This document shows positions 23,618-35,992 of a stretch of 64,000 bases of DNA, piece by piece. Origin of the DNA: Albugo candida (Eukaryota > Oomycota > Peronosporomycetes > Albuginales); the NCBI GenBank assembly GCA_040437565.1, contig JBDOQK010000018.1, forward strand, positions 248,001 through 312,000, written 5' to 3'. The notes under the pieces were generated by a model that worked only from the letters and a program-made list of their open reading frames with translations, made no database searches and was not told the origin of the DNA. Both the position numbers and the translations under genes were made by a program. Each line of letters starts with the position of its first letter. The stretch's first letter is position 1.

Positions 23618-26354
23618 ATGATGTCCACGGCTACCGTAACCATGTCAGGATCTGAAAAGCAGGTCTCAGAAGCTGAAATGCAAATATCATCCATCAAAAT
23701 GCACAGAAAGAATGCTCGTTCCTTTGTCAATTGGCAGCAACTGCGACCACCAAACGAGGCTAAAGTCATCGAAAAAGTCCTATTTGTCTTGGTGATTTCC
23801 GTGTACACAAAAACTCTGTATCCATCCATTCCTGGAGGAGATAGTGGTGAACTGGTAGCGGAATCTTGCCACCTCGGTGTTGCTCATCCTCCTGGTTATC
23901 CGCTATACCTTCTTATTCATCATGCTTGTTTCCAATGCATGCGTTTTCTTACGAGTCTATCTTCCATCGCAAATGTACATCCTGCAGTTGTTGCAAATTT
24001 CGTATCTGCCCTGTGTGATACCTTTACGAGTATCTTTCTATTCCGTTCTATTTTACTCTGGATCTCCTGGCCTCGATATGATTCAAAGCAATTGCCATTG
24101 TACGCACCGATAGCGGCATCAATCGCTGCGGTAAGCGTTCGTCAATATATGTTTTGACTCCGTGACGATACGAGTTCTAATTGTAGGGTCTATTTGCATT
24201 TTCTCCTCTTGTTTGGACATACGCAGTAGGTGCAGAGGTATTTGCACTGAACAACTTGCTCGCTACTGCGTTATTACACACTCTGGTTCGATATGGCTGC
24301 GCTCCAAGGTTCAGCACCGCTCTCAGTGGGGCATTTATTAGTGGTATAGCGCTTTGTAATCAGCACACGATCATATTGATGGAGCTTCCGATCATGCTCT
24401 GGGTCTTACGGCATCGTTTTGGAGTGCTCCTGAAGAGGAAAAAGATAGAGTCATTCCTTAATGATTTTCTCAGTCTCGCTGTCGCATTCTTTGCGGGAAT
24501 CAGTCTGTACGTAGTACTTTGCAGCTCTTGATTGTAGCAAGTAATTGATCATTGATCATAGATACTTGTACTTACCCATCACTGCCACATGGAATCCTCA
24601 ACCTGGGTCGTGGGGGCATGTTTCATCACTAGCTGGATTCTGGCATCATTTACGACGCGGTGATTATGGTACCTTTCGGCTTTTCTCAAGTCTGGAAGCA
24701 ACAGAAGGTGTTTGGGAGCGGATTCAATTGTACTTTTGCGATTTACACCTGAATCAAGGCCTTTACGTCTTGATTCCTCTGGCGCTTATCGGGACCATTA
24801 GTTCTTTGTACATTCCGCGTTTGCAAACCAACATGAGTTTCCAAACAAAAGCGCACAAATCAGTCATTTCTGGGCTCATAATGAAGCGAGATGTTGCTAT
24901 ATTGATCGTTGTATCATACATATTCTATATTGTGGGGTTTCATGCTCTGTCCAATTTACCCTTAAGCCAAGGTCTCACATACGGCGTTCATATGAGATTT
25001 TGGCAGCAGCCAAACATCCTTGTTTTCTTTTTTATGGGCGAAGGTCTTTGGAGGATTCTCAACAGCATTGACCGCGCCACTCAGCTTGCAAATATCGTGT
25101 CTCTTGGATGCACTGCAATAGTTTTACTTCAATTATATCGATGGTATTTTCTTATGGATCAGAGCGAGTCCTGGTACGTGAAGTGGTACGCACGAGCACT
25201 TTTGGATCCACTTCCTCGTCGGGCGATTTTGATCGTGAATTACGATCTGCAGTGGACATCGCTGCGATACTTGCAGGAATGTGAGATGATACGGGGAGAT
25301 GTGACGCTTTTAAATCTTTCTATGATGACATATTCGTGGTTTTATCATAAACGGTCTCAGTACCCTTCTTTGATATTCCCAGGAGCCCGGTTGTCGCTAG
25401 ATCCGGTGCGTTTTCGATAATCTTCATCTGGAGATAACAATTTGTAATCCATATAGGGCAAAGGATTCACATTCTCATCATTTTTGGATGCGAATTTGGT
25501 CACTAATGTGGCGAAGAATAATACAAGAATATTTTTCAGCGGAAGGCTAAGTCCGTATGACCGTGATATCACTGAGAAATACCAACTTGTTCCATACGGT
25601 ATGGTTGATGAGGTACGCATTTCGGTGTGAGTTCGTAGAACTATTGTAATGCGGGAGATCGCTAGATCATCGTCAAAACTTCGGCGTACAAGAATTCTCT
25701 TCATCGATGGTATCGCCAGCAACGAAAAGTACGTCGCATCATGCACAAGCGTTTGACAGCATTACCGTCCACACCCAAGCATGATGATAAAACGTGGGAG
25801 TGGACTATTGTGAGTACGATCGAGAGAAAAGCTTCTAGAGACTCAGATGCTGATCTACGTAGGCCCGAGATTACCGGATGCGTGAGATACAATATGCAAC
25901 CTATTTGCTGGAGCAAACTATTGCTGTTGATCCACAAAACCTTCGTTTCTTATGTGAAGCAACCTATGCATTGGAATATTCGTACTTGTTCGAGCCAAAA
26001 ACATTCTGGAATCCGTTATCGACACTGAAAAATCTAGGACTCGGATACGCGCACATTGTGAGAGCAAATAGCACATTTGACGAGTTTGAAGTCGGTAAGG
26101 AATCCTGGCAGTGGCCAAAACCTGGATTTTGGCGGGCAGAATGGATCCGTATGAATCAACCACAGGACCCCTTTGCGGGGAACCCACACGTACTCAGCCA
26201 TGGACGACAAAGAAGTAACAAGGCATCTCCAGAAGTGTGGAAAGATTGTGCCGCTCGCCGTATGCTACAAATATGGGGAGAGTGGCTCAAATTGGATAGG
26301 GCCGATTCGGATTCCGGGTATAATACTATCAAAAGCTTGGTTTCGAGATTTTGA
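23618..26354 (+). CDS. TMEM260: TMEM260-like multi-pass membrane protein (DUF2723, 6 exons)
   Basis: Exons 23618-24130, 24187-24506, 24562-25405, 25457-25612, 25666-25809, 25863-26354; all junctions in phase, 822 residues. The DUF2723 signature sits at the start: [20 protein letters not shown] (72-90) followed by PPGYPLYLL. Next come [19 protein letters not shown] and [11 protein letters not shown] in the membrane domain, then [20 protein letters not shown]. Hydrophobic helices fill about residues 50-390. The soluble C-terminal part has [14 protein letters not shown] and a helical-repeat-like end ([20 protein letters not shown]). Animal TMEM260 is an ER O-mannosyltransferase acting on IPT domains; whether this holds in an oomycete is inference. 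The start is the first of two ATGs (23618). The C-terminal exon frame is fixed by acceptors at 25665 and 25862. Confidence 0.88.
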
Positions 26355-26677
26355 GACGATCGGTAGAAAAGAGATACGTAGGTGATAGTTGCAACAGATC
26401 GCATTCGCTCATCGCGTAAAATCGAAAGTCGAAAAGACGGTTAGGTATCAAATCCAATAAAACAATTTGCGCCTCCACCTCACTGAGAAGATATGCGATC
26501 TCGTGATTGCTATGGCAATTGACCTTGGTAGAAGGATAGGAGATTGTACTCACTAAATCTCTTAACCACACATGTTTTTGAAACGTGTCGAATTGGAATT
26601 AATATAAAGAATAGATGGCATCGTCTTGCAGACATTGTGCTTGTCGTGACGTTATAAAAGCCGCTTTTTGGAGTGTA
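26355..26677. other. Convergent intergenic spacer
   Basis: Short spacer between the 3' ends of the TMEM260-like gene and the minus-strand gene beginning at 26678. No feature seen. Confidence 0.6.
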
Positions 26678-27233
26678 CTATTTGGCATCTGTCTCTAATT
26701 TCTTACATTCTCTAATTTTTAGAAAATCTGAGTATGTTGTTTTGTCACGTACGAGAGTTTGCGCTGTAGCTGGTTTTAGTTCGGTGATTATACTGCTCGG
26801 AAACCCTGCCTGTAATAGTTGTTGGCGCGCTTGAACTGTGATCATAAATGGAATACAAATAGATTTTTCTGTGCTCTTTCGACCGTACCAGATCCGTTCC
26901 ATCCATTTGGAGCCTTCGTACTGCCATTTATTGTAGTAATGATGACTGAGTTGGTGCCATCGATGTAGTCGTTGTTGGAGGCGCATTTTGCAGCGATTAA
27001 GTACGCCTTTACTGTAGCCTATGTTCGCTTTTAACAGTAGCACAAGCTGCTTACATTTGATTGTTGGAAAGCTGTGAATCTTGTTCGATTNNNNNNNNNN
27101 NNNNNNNNNNNNNNNNNNNNNNNNNNNNNNNNNNNNNNNNNNNNNNNNNNNNNNNNNNNNNNNNNNNNNNNNNNNNNNNNNNNNNNNNNNCATTTGATTG
27201 TTGGAAAGCTGTGAATCTTGTTCGATTATTTTC
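26678..27233 (-). CDS. 3' part of an unrecognised protein gene, interrupted by a gap
   Basis: The last exon runs 27011-26678 on the minus strand. A 43-base intron (27054-27012, donor GTAAGC) joins it in phase to an upstream exon (27233 to 27055) that contains the gap and a 37-base exact duplicate (27054-27090 and 27191-27227). The encoded C-terminus is basic and aromatic (RLHRWHQLSHHYYNKWQYEG, then ARQQLLQAGFPSSIITELKP) and ends ECKKLETDAK. The ARQQLLQAGF segment is vaguely UBA-like, but I do not assign a family. Exons further upstream were not found, so this may be a fragment or a decayed gene. Confidence 0.45.
27091..27190. other. Scaffold gap with duplicated flanks
   Basis: Run of 100 N flanked by an identical 37-base sequence on both sides (27054-27090 and 27191-27227). 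Confidence 0.9.
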
Positions 27234-29908
27234 CTATGACGATCTTGATATACTTATGATGAATACGTGTATATAATTCTCTTATGATCGGAGCATGGTC
27301 TTTCACAAATCAACGGCATACTCAAATCAAGTATACTACGTTGACGTGTGTCAATCCTACTTGAGTATCTAAATTGGAGAGAAGATAATTCATAGAGTAT
27401 TGAATTAAAAAAGTGAAGTCAATTGTTGATGGTTCATGTACCGGCTAAATGAAGGAAGCATTGCGACGAGGTTCCACAACGCTGTGATGTTCAAGGCGTC
27501 CGGCTATTTGGACACTTTCGTTAGGTCAATGTGAGGTAGGAGTATTAGCGTATCCTGGATAGAATCTTAGCCTTGTCCCTCTCTTGTATAGTTTCTTCAG
27601 CAACGCTTTCATTCCCTGTTTTCTGTAATACTCAGTAACTTGTAGGAGGGGGAAATTATTCCTGTTGATAGCATTTTTTCTGTACGTGTCATTTCCTGCT
27701 CAATTTACAGAACTAATTAGAAACCTGCAAAATGGTTGGACTCGGGTACATTGATGAGTGCAACCCAATGCGGTTTGAAGTCGAGTTGGTTTGTGGACGT
27801 CCGAGTAAATTTGCAGGTACATTTTGTGAAGAGCGCGTGATTATTCACATCCTCAACTAAGCGGCTATCTTGCACCCTTCCCATGATATGCTATCACTGG
27901 GATAATCGCCTTGCGAGACCTCGTTTAAGAACTCTATACTCTGCTTTTTTTACAGTGCTCCCGCGTTGGTGTGCCTCTCGGCGTCGCTCGAGTATCGGTA
28001 AGAGAATGAGAGAAGTGGCTTGTTCGCAGGGCCACGTGATCATGAAGATGAATTTCTCTGCGAGCTCGATAACGGACTCAATATTGTCGCTTTGATGTCT
28101 GTCTTTCCATCAGCTTGATAGCTCAAAGGAGAAATTAGGGACTTGTAAGTTCCCAACTGATAAGCGTAGTCCTTGAAATAGCAGTCAATACTGCATTAGT
28201 CTGCGAGCTAGATTAGCTGGATGAAGTGCTTTAAACCATTGACGATAACGAAAAGTTACCTTCTCTAAGTCTCAACCAGCAACGTATGTATGCTGAGCAT
28301 CCTATTTTACTTTGTGACGAAGATGATGTCCGTTCCACACCTTGCTACAAAGGTTTTCGACCAGGTATATAATATAGGTCTCAAAATATATCATAGTAAA
28401 GCCGCAAAGACTGCACCACTACAAGGTGTCCTCAAGATATTGGGTGCTTCTTCACAACGTTAGTAGGAACTGCGATTAGGAGCAACAGTCAAGTCCGTTA
28501 TAAGATACGCTCATCTTTAGATCGTAAATAGCGATTCGTCGTCAGCATCTACGACGGCAGGGTGTTCTGATGTAGCTAGTTAGGATACTACATATCCTGA
28601 TTAGAGTATTTATGCTATGATCTGATCATCCATGTACGATATTATCATTGCCGTTCGAATACCTTAAGCAAAGATGAGATATCTAGCACAAACAATGCAG
28701 GTACCACCTGAAAGTAATCAGATATATGGCAGCGACCACTGCATCAAAGCACATACAAAAAGAATTTTGTATAGTCTTGGAGCTGAGATAAACAGTCTCT
28801 ACCGATGGTTTAATACGATAGCTCACTCGTTTGATCGCTTAGAATAGGCGTGCAGCTTTGTGACGACCTAATTCCGTCGTTACTCCTCAGAGCTGCGTAT
28901 ACACCTGATATCCCAGTTTGACAGTTTAGTAATCTATCATTCTTTCGACATTACCTAATTCTTCACCGTGATCATCATTGCACTGGTCAAATAAACAATG
29001 ATTTGCTGTGCCCATCCAGGATTCTTGTATTTGCAATTGACGACACTCCCTTTATCATCGCGTGTGCCGACCCAGCTCTTTCTTTTTTCCATTTTATTCC
29101 TACCTTTTGACGCTTAGCATCAATTAGGTAGCATCTGAAAACCCTGGCATATTGGCTGGCTACCGGGGTATCTGAGTCTATAATGTACCCTTGCCATGCC
29201 CTCCTTTCTCGCATATCATGCTACACATTCTCAAAGCTATTTCATATGCTTTCGTTGTTAATGATCTAGATAGGTCGTAGTTTCGTTGGGACTTGGGTTG
29301 GGAAGTCGCCATTATTAACGTGGTGGATGTTGCTCGTGTATCAGTTGATTAATTCTATATTTATTTTGGACAATGTCTAGCAATATCGTTCTCGTGCAAA
29401 CACGTATCATGTAAATCTTTTTGTTCCTATCTCCTGACACAGCTAGTGATGATACTCCCATCTTCTTTGATTTATAGAATCTTCCAAGAATGATAATTCC
29501 GGTACAAAAAATGATTATATTGAGGCGGACCAGTAATTACGGGCAATGGAAGTGCGAACTGAATGTATGCTTTATGCTCAATTGCGTCGCATTGAAAACT
29601 TCATACTTTCATACAAGTGCAAACGTGAAAGAGGAATAACTTTATGTGTCGACTGGTTATACCTATTCGCATGTACATTTTGGTCGTGATATCAGTATTC
29701 ATCATTCAAAAACATGGTATCTTATTGGAATTCAACACCTGTAAAGATCTCTACATCATTCTATCACGATAACATGCGTCGATATATGGATGAAAATGCC
29801 TGATATATTGGGATTCTAATGGTCTGAATTTTACACCAATAAGACCTCTGGCAAGCTAATAATACGCGAGTTTATGTACACAGGTCGCACCTGGATGACA
29901 GCATCGAA
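27234..29908. other. Gene-poor stretch
   Basis: No supported gene. A 75-codon minus-strand frame at 29214-28987 (contains DSDTPVASQYARVF and NTRILDGHSK) could be a relic of something older, but there is no family match I can name. Possible 5' exons of the gene at 29909 may lie in the last 200 bases. Confidence 0.55.
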
Positions 29909-32900
29909 ATGCTCGGAGAACAAAGAAATGTTTCCGAGATAGAATGTCTTCTCGACTTTATTGTCGAAACTATTTCGGCCATGCAAGAAAACGCGCAAAT
30001 TGAAAGTCATGGGGTAGAAGCTTTGGTGGAAAAAGCTCATGCGATGGTGGGCAGTACGGACGTCAATGATCTCGGCCCTGCCACGAAAGCATCAACGACT
30101 AGAATAGAAGAAGTTGAAAGATCAGATCCGTGTGGTGCTAACTTGCATACCGTGTCGTCAAAATCTGACGAACAGAACCTAATAGCGAAAGTAAAGTACA
30201 TGTAAGTTACTGCAATTGGAACAGCGCTTCTTTTCTGATGCATCGATGCGACTTCTTGTCATGCACTTGTGACCTACTTTTAGTACAAAATATGACAATG
30301 TGTACATTCTCGAATCTGGTGAAATCGTTGCACTTCCACCATTTTGGACTGTCCATGAGAGCAAATCGCGTAATGGGCTGAAGTACTACGCATCTAAAAC
30401 AGGGCACACACAGTGGCATCGACCACCCGTAAAAACAGGTGTCAAGTGGTTAGACAAGATCACGGAATTTTTCATACTGAAAGATTATTGCTCATACAGG
30501 GATAAACTATCAGTTTGAACTCGAAATTGAAGTAACGCTTAATACTGAACAGCTCGGATTAAACCTCAAGCAAGTTTCTAGCGAACCAGGATGCGTTTTC
30601 ACAGATATTCCAGTTTTTGTGGCGGAGATCTACAAGGTATGAAGTTGTCACTACTATATTTCGTCATGTTGACGAAACCCACAAATAGTTTCCGAGTGGC
30701 ATGGCTAGCTGCGCCGAGTTGTACAATTGGAGTGTCAAAGCAGATAAGTACGTACAAAATCACACTGATTAAAGACTTAGTGATCTGTAGGCGAATTCGT
30801 GTTGGAATGAGGCTCACTGCAATTGATGGATTCTCGCTAGTTGGGTTTTCATTTACAGAAGTCATCGAGAGGTTGCGACATGCCCCACGCCCTCTGCGGA
30901 TTAGGTTCGCAGACATCACCACAGGTGTAAAGGTCAGTACTGAGTTTGAACCGATAACATCATGATTGTGGCTCAATCAGTTGTTTAGGGTCGAAGCAAA
31001 GAGAATACTATTATAGCAGAAAGTTCAATTGAAAAAACGAAAAATGAGACTATTGGGAAGCAGAACCTCGTAAAGTCATGGTACTTGAAGATCATGATCA
31101 TGCTTGAGTTGAAATTGGAGATTTGGAAAATACAGGAAGAGTATATACAGCAAATGCAACGAATTACAGCGTACAAGCATAGAGACCTACTCATAGGGGC
31201 CCATTCGGAAAAAGTCAACGCAGAACGACTTAGAGGCGAATTGAGGGACCTAGATACCGAAACAAGTCTGCTGCAGGATCAAATCTCGAATTTATCTCGG
31301 CAAGCTGAAGGAGTGGTGGAGTCAGAAGAATTGACTAGATGGATTCTTTTGAGGGAGAAAAACGAAATTCTGGAAAGGGAAGTCTGGTCTGGTCTAGACG
31401 AAATCACATACCACAAAGAAGAACATAAAATGTTGCATGAACGCTTCCAACATATGGAGTTGGAAGTCGCAGCACTCAAAGGGAAAGGTTCCAATCATGA
31501 GCTACCTGTTAGTCAAAGAATTGCAGAAATCGGTGAAGAAGGTTATACAAAAGACATTTTCGAAATTTCCGGATGCTCTAGTACTCAAATTGAAGAGAAT
31601 ATCAAGCTTACGCAAAGCAGCTGTGAGAAGGAGCAAGAAAAAGCGAATTTAATCCGAGCCGAGATAAAAGAACTGAAGCAGAAACTAGTCGATGTAGATG
31701 CCATCGATCATCATGGAGTGCGATATTCTGCATTAAACGCGGCTGAGTCGAGAACAAGAAACACAGAAATGACATTGGTAAGCTCATTTATTATCCACGT
31801 TATCACATCTGACTCAAGTCGGGGTGCAATTGGATTAGTGCTTGTTGATGAAGACAATCGGGGAGACATCGCCAAGTCTAATCAACGATACAGACCTATC
31901 TCTCGCCACCCCAGAGCTTCCCGAAGATGAAGCTGTCTCACTTACCGAATCAAGAACACATCAAAGAGGAATGTCATCACCATTTATACCGCTTTCAGCA
32001 TTATGGAATGACGTTCATGGTAACGACCAAACGGATAAAGTCATCGAAAATGAAGTGTGGGATTCTGTTCATCGCAGTTCGATTCATGGTCACGATAAGG
32101 ACGACAAAAGTGCCCTCATGAGCACATGCAGACAATCCTCAGTACCTGTAGTAAGAAAAACGTCAGAACGACGACAAAATACTGTAAGGATGGTTTTATA
32201 TTTTATCAATCCCCACTTGACCAAAGAAATTTTTCGGCAGGATGTGGAAGGACTCGAAATCGCACGAATGAGTGACGAAGCAATCAAAAAGCATGAGCAT
32301 GATCACGAGCATGATCAGATCAGAGAGGTACAAAGCACATCAGATCCACTTTGTCTGGAACCAAATATAGCGAATCTTGGAAGTAAGGAAAGCTTAATGG
32401 TGAATCTCATTGACTGCAATGAAACCAAGTCCGCGTTCGACGCTAAGGAAAGCAAGTCTTCACACTTTGTTGCTCGTCCAATGATTCATGCACAGGATTC
32501 CGTCGGAAGTATACTTTCTGACTTGGTAAGCACTCATCATTGAATTTATCATGAGCTCATGTGCCCGATAGCAACAGAAGACGCGAGAGCAACCACTCAT
32601 CTCTTATTATTCAAAAGAAACTGGAGCTTTAGACGCCTACCAAATTGACTCTGATGAAAAAGCACAAAACCATCAGGAAAATTTGGAAGAGAAAAACATC
32701 GAGCTTGCAATTGAGCTGACCGGGCCAGTACCGACGAGGCAACGAATTGCTTGCGATCAATCGCGCAACCATGTTAAGCGAGTAAAATCTCACCCTGAGG
32801 GTTCTTCATCGAACGTCAAAATTTCAAACAGGTGCGGTATTTTGCAGAAACAGCGAACCCTTTATCAGGATAAGGGTGTTTTCAAAAAGATATCGCTGAG

Positions 32901-33246
32901 AGGGGCTCTTGAGCGCTGGTGCAAGATTGATCGCTCGGGTGTATTGCTATACTACAAACGTGAAGGAGACAGAAATCCTCGTGGCCGGATTGAGCTCAGT
33001 GATCCAACTGTGGAAGTTACGTACGAGGAAATGAATCCGACCTCATTAAATTTTACAATATCGACGACTTCAAAGCAAGTACGATTTTTGACCAGAGATA
33101 GAGCTGATTTGATAGGATGGGTTGAAGCATTACAAACGACGTTGAGTTATTTTTCTCACATCCGATCGTCAATTTTAAGCCCTGAAGCTCTGGATCACAC
33201 CGACACGGTAGATTCTGAGAATTTGAGAGCGACACTCGGATTTTAA
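29909..33246 (+). CDS. WW-PDZ-coiled coil-PH scaffold protein (9 exons)
   Basis: Exons 29909-30201, 30284-30438, 30500-30636, 30689-30747, 30791-30932, 30989-31777, 31839-32183, 32241-32525 and 32578-33246 join in phase to 957 residues. WW domain at about 114-148 (LPPFWTVHESKSRNGLKYYA then TGHTQWHRPP, with both conserved Trp and the Pro). PDZ-like domain at about 153-258 (LNTEQLGLNLKQ, then RIRVGMRLTAIDGFSLVGFS and EVIERLRHAPRPLRIRF). Long coiled coil at about 285-480 (EKVNAERLRGELRDLDTETS). A low-complexity His/Asp/Glu linker follows, then a PH domain at about 820-925 (CGILQKQ, RWCKIDRSGVLLYYKRE, DLIGWVEALQTTL). This is an adaptor architecture likely to tether partners to membranes; the partners are unknown. 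The intron 32184-32240 is in frame, so it could be retained. An acceptor-like TACACAG just upstream suggests the true start may lie in a missed 5' exon. Confidence 0.82.
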
Positions 33247-34129
33247 TGTGCTATGGTTGCATTCCCTATCGTTCACTAACGGATCAAGGGTTTCAATCGC
33301 TGATTATTTTTGCGCAGGCGGCTTCTTGTGAAGTATACTAAACCATCCTTGTTAATCTACTAAGAACCTTCTTTGTGAAATGTGACGTGACCGCTCAATA
33401 TCCGCAAAGCTTTGTGTTTTGCAACTATACCGCTGTATTTACAACCAGAACTTTCTTCTTGTGTGTAAGGGACAAAATATCACTGGTTGGACCGAAGCCA
33501 AGCGATATTGTCGTTATACTATACGAAGCTAAGACCTCAGAAGTAGTCGCTGAATAGGGCCATTCCCAATGCATCAAGGCTCATAAGCAGGTCTGACAAA
33601 AAATTGAAGCCCAGAGACCAGGTTGCCAGCTAGAAAGCGCTCTAAACCGAACTCTGTGTGTTCATGCCCTCAGGTATTTGGATGATGCAAAGGCGCTGCA
33701 GCATGCATTTATATGTGAGAACACATTATACTCTAATTGAGACCTAACAACTCAACTTTGATTCGATACCAATCTCGTGTCATTGCAATATCTGTCTGAG
33801 TATGGTTATACTACATTACAAGCATTCATAGCGCTGGATTGCACTGGAATTTCCCAGTAATATTCAGAAAATTCAAAGCGCCACTTTTGATCAAATCTTA
33901 TTTTACGTCGGATTAGGTCTCTGAGCAACCGAAATTTGGTCCACTATGCTGTGTCCCTACCTGTTGATGATGAATGAGCACGCTAATAAAACTGAAATTG
34001 CTCCTATTGCTGTACTAATTTATGGTAGAAACCTTTTCGACGAAGTAGTTGTCTAGCCGTTACAGATCTTGTGATTTTAGAAAATGTTTTATCACAATAA
34101 GATTGAGCAGCAGAGCTCACCCGACGAAA
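33247..34129. other. Convergent intergenic region
   Basis: Between the 3' ends of the WW-PDZ-PH gene (plus) and the DNAAF2-like gene (minus). No convincing frame, repeat or RNA was seen. Confidence 0.6.
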
Positions 34130-35992
34130 CTAGTCGAGCTCATACAAAAGTGAAGTACGCAACTGAATTCTCAGTGGCTCCTGTTCTGGAATCTTCGGCG
34201 CTTGAAGGATTGTTCCCGTGTCTTCATCATGTGATATTAATTTATGAAGTACGAGTGCTGCATTTTCTGTTGCAGTATCAATTTCCCATGATCCGATTTT
34301 GTAAGGCACAATTTGTGTGTTAAATTCCAATTGATACATTTCTGAGGTTGAGGCTGAGGCGACATCTGATGATTGCGCATCGCTCTTCGTTTTACATTTA
34401 AAGTCCACTCGCAGACTCTTATCAAGACGATGCACTCGGATAGAGTCTGCTTCGATCAGTGGAACATGAATGAATATAGTCAATTCGGTAGCCGTCTCGT
34501 GAGTGGTGTACAGCGGAGCGTTAGCATGCTCCTCTACCATGACGGAATGATTTGATACAAGCGGGCGGTCTATCTCAGAGTGGCCCTCAGAGTCCCCGAT
34601 TGATGTGTCTGTCTTTTGATAAATCGGGTCATTTGATACCATCAAAGCTGTTTCTCGGACAGGAATAAATGCATCGAACTCAACGCTTTTCGTTCTCGGT
34701 TTTGCCTTACTCGTAGATGATTTCTCAGCGCTTCGTTCCACATGTTCATATAGATGACCCGATAAGTCGGGATGCTCCTGCGGGTCTTCTGTTGCCTCTC
34801 GAACTTCAAAAGGGACTATGGGTCGTTGCGGGGTTTGAACGGGCAATGTTATCACCAGTTCTCTTGTGCTCTGGTTGAAACGAGCGAATCCTTCATCTTT
34901 CAGAATAGGAAAAGGGAGGTCGACTTTTAATGTGTCAAACTCGTCTGAATGTATGATTTGTACTTCTTTCTCTGAAACTTCTAATATGATACCGTTGGAA
35001 TTCTCACGTGACGGAAAGGGGATCTTGACTATGATTTCTTTCGGTCTTTTGAGATCTTTGGCATTGCCGTAACACATCATATGGTCCATCCAATCATGCT
35101 CACCACGATAAATGAGCTCATACTGCATTTCTTTCCTCGTTCGTGACGTATTGATTTTTGCTGGCGTATTTGATATAGTCGTAAGCCCAGAAAGCGCCTC
35201 ATTGTCAGAATATGTTTCTGGAGTTTCGAGTGGAGGCTGAAATTGGCTGCTGTGATCTTTCGGTAGGCACATGCGTATTGGTTCTCCAGACTTGTAGCAC
35301 ACTCCTTTCAGAATGCGATAGTTCTTATCCACGTTTGATGTACCGGTATCACAACCCTGATATTGCTTTCGAGTCGCTTCAATGGCGGTATCAATAAGCA
35401 TTTTACGAAAAATTTCTTGCTTTCTGCTATTTTCAATTGTTCTCGGATGATACACGACATCGAAAGTAGATGTCGGATGACCATAATGATCTTTTTCCTT
35501 GCGCTCGGGACCAATGCTATAAGGTAAATGCCAATTTGTTCCTTTGGATGCTCCTGCTGAGGTCTCCATTGTACTTGATGGAGCTTTAATTTTTTCATGC
35601 ATGCATACGTTGATAAATATCTTCCCGGTGGGTTCGTTCTCCTCCTCGCAACTGTACTTTGTTTTGATAACGAAAACAGGAATGGGAGTAATGAGAATTT
35701 TATCTTTTGGCACTTTGTTCTCGGCTTCTAATTGTTTCAAGTACGCTTCTGTTTCAGCGCGATTATTAGGGTCTGAAATCTCTTGCATGTACTCATCAAG
35801 CAGAGCGCGGAACTCCGGTTTTCTTAACGCGGACAGGAACGACTGCTGTTCTTCCGCTGTCATTGCATCATTGTGAGATCTTTTGTCATCATTCTCGCAT
35901 TTGAACTTTTTCTCCAAATTGACGGTATTGTGAATGGAGCTACCTTTTTGCCACTCGTACTTATTCTCACTCATTTGTGCCGTTTGGATCAT
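34130..35992 (-). CDS. DNAAF2: Kintoun / dynein axonemal assembly factor 2 (PIH1 domain)
   Basis: Single exon of 620 residues from the ATG at 35992; an in-frame ATG six codons later is also possible. The N-terminal PIH1 domain matches Kintoun: KPEFRALLDEYMQEISDPNN, then GKIFINVCMHEKIKAPSST, TNWHLPYSIGPERKEKDHYG and TFDVVYHPRTIE. This is followed by FRKMLIDTAIEATRKQY, the helix typical of the family. A CS-like beta-sandwich lies at the C-terminus (ELTIFIHVPLIEADSIRVHR to GSWEIDTATENAALVLHKL). Kintoun works with HSP90/HSP70 in the cytoplasm to pre-assemble dynein arms of motile cilia. Its presence fits an organism with motile zoospores, since lineages that lose flagella lose this gene. It is divergent from the PHYHD1-like gene. 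Confidence 0.9.
   Translation of the reverse strand: MIQTAQMSENKYEWQKGSSIHNTVNLEKKFKCENDDKRSHNDAMTAEEQQSFLSALRKPEFRALLDEYMQEISDPNNRAETEAYLKQLEAENKVPKDKILITPIPVFVIKTKYSCEEENEPTGKIFINVCMHEKIKAPSSTMETSAGASKGTNWHLPYSIGPERKEKDHYGHPTSTFDVVYHPRTIENSRKQEIFRKMLIDTAIEATRKQYQGCDTGTSNVDKNYRILKGVCYKSGEPIRMCLPKDHSSQFQPPLETPETYSDNEALSGLTTISNTPAKINTSRTRKEMQYELIYRGEHDWMDHMMCYGNAKDLKRPKEIIVKIPFPSRENSNGIILEVSEKEVQIIHSDEFDTLKVDLPFPILKDEGFARFNQSTRELVITLPVQTPQRPIVPFEVREATEDPQEHPDLSGHLYEHVERSAEKSSTSKAKPRTKSVEFDAFIPVRETALMVSNDPIYQKTDTSIGDSEGHSEIDRPLVSNHSVMVEEHANAPLYTTHETATELTIFIHVPLIEADSIRVHRLDKSLRVDFKCKTKSDAQSSDVASASTSEMYQLEFNTQIVPYKIGSWEIDTATENAALVLHKLISHDEDTGTILQAPKIPEQEPLRIQLRTSLLYELD

Noticed and set aside
32184-32240. 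Treating the 57-base in-frame stretch as coding
   Set aside because: It has GTAAGG and CGGCAG ends and the usual local intron length, so an intron is more likely, though retention cannot be excluded.
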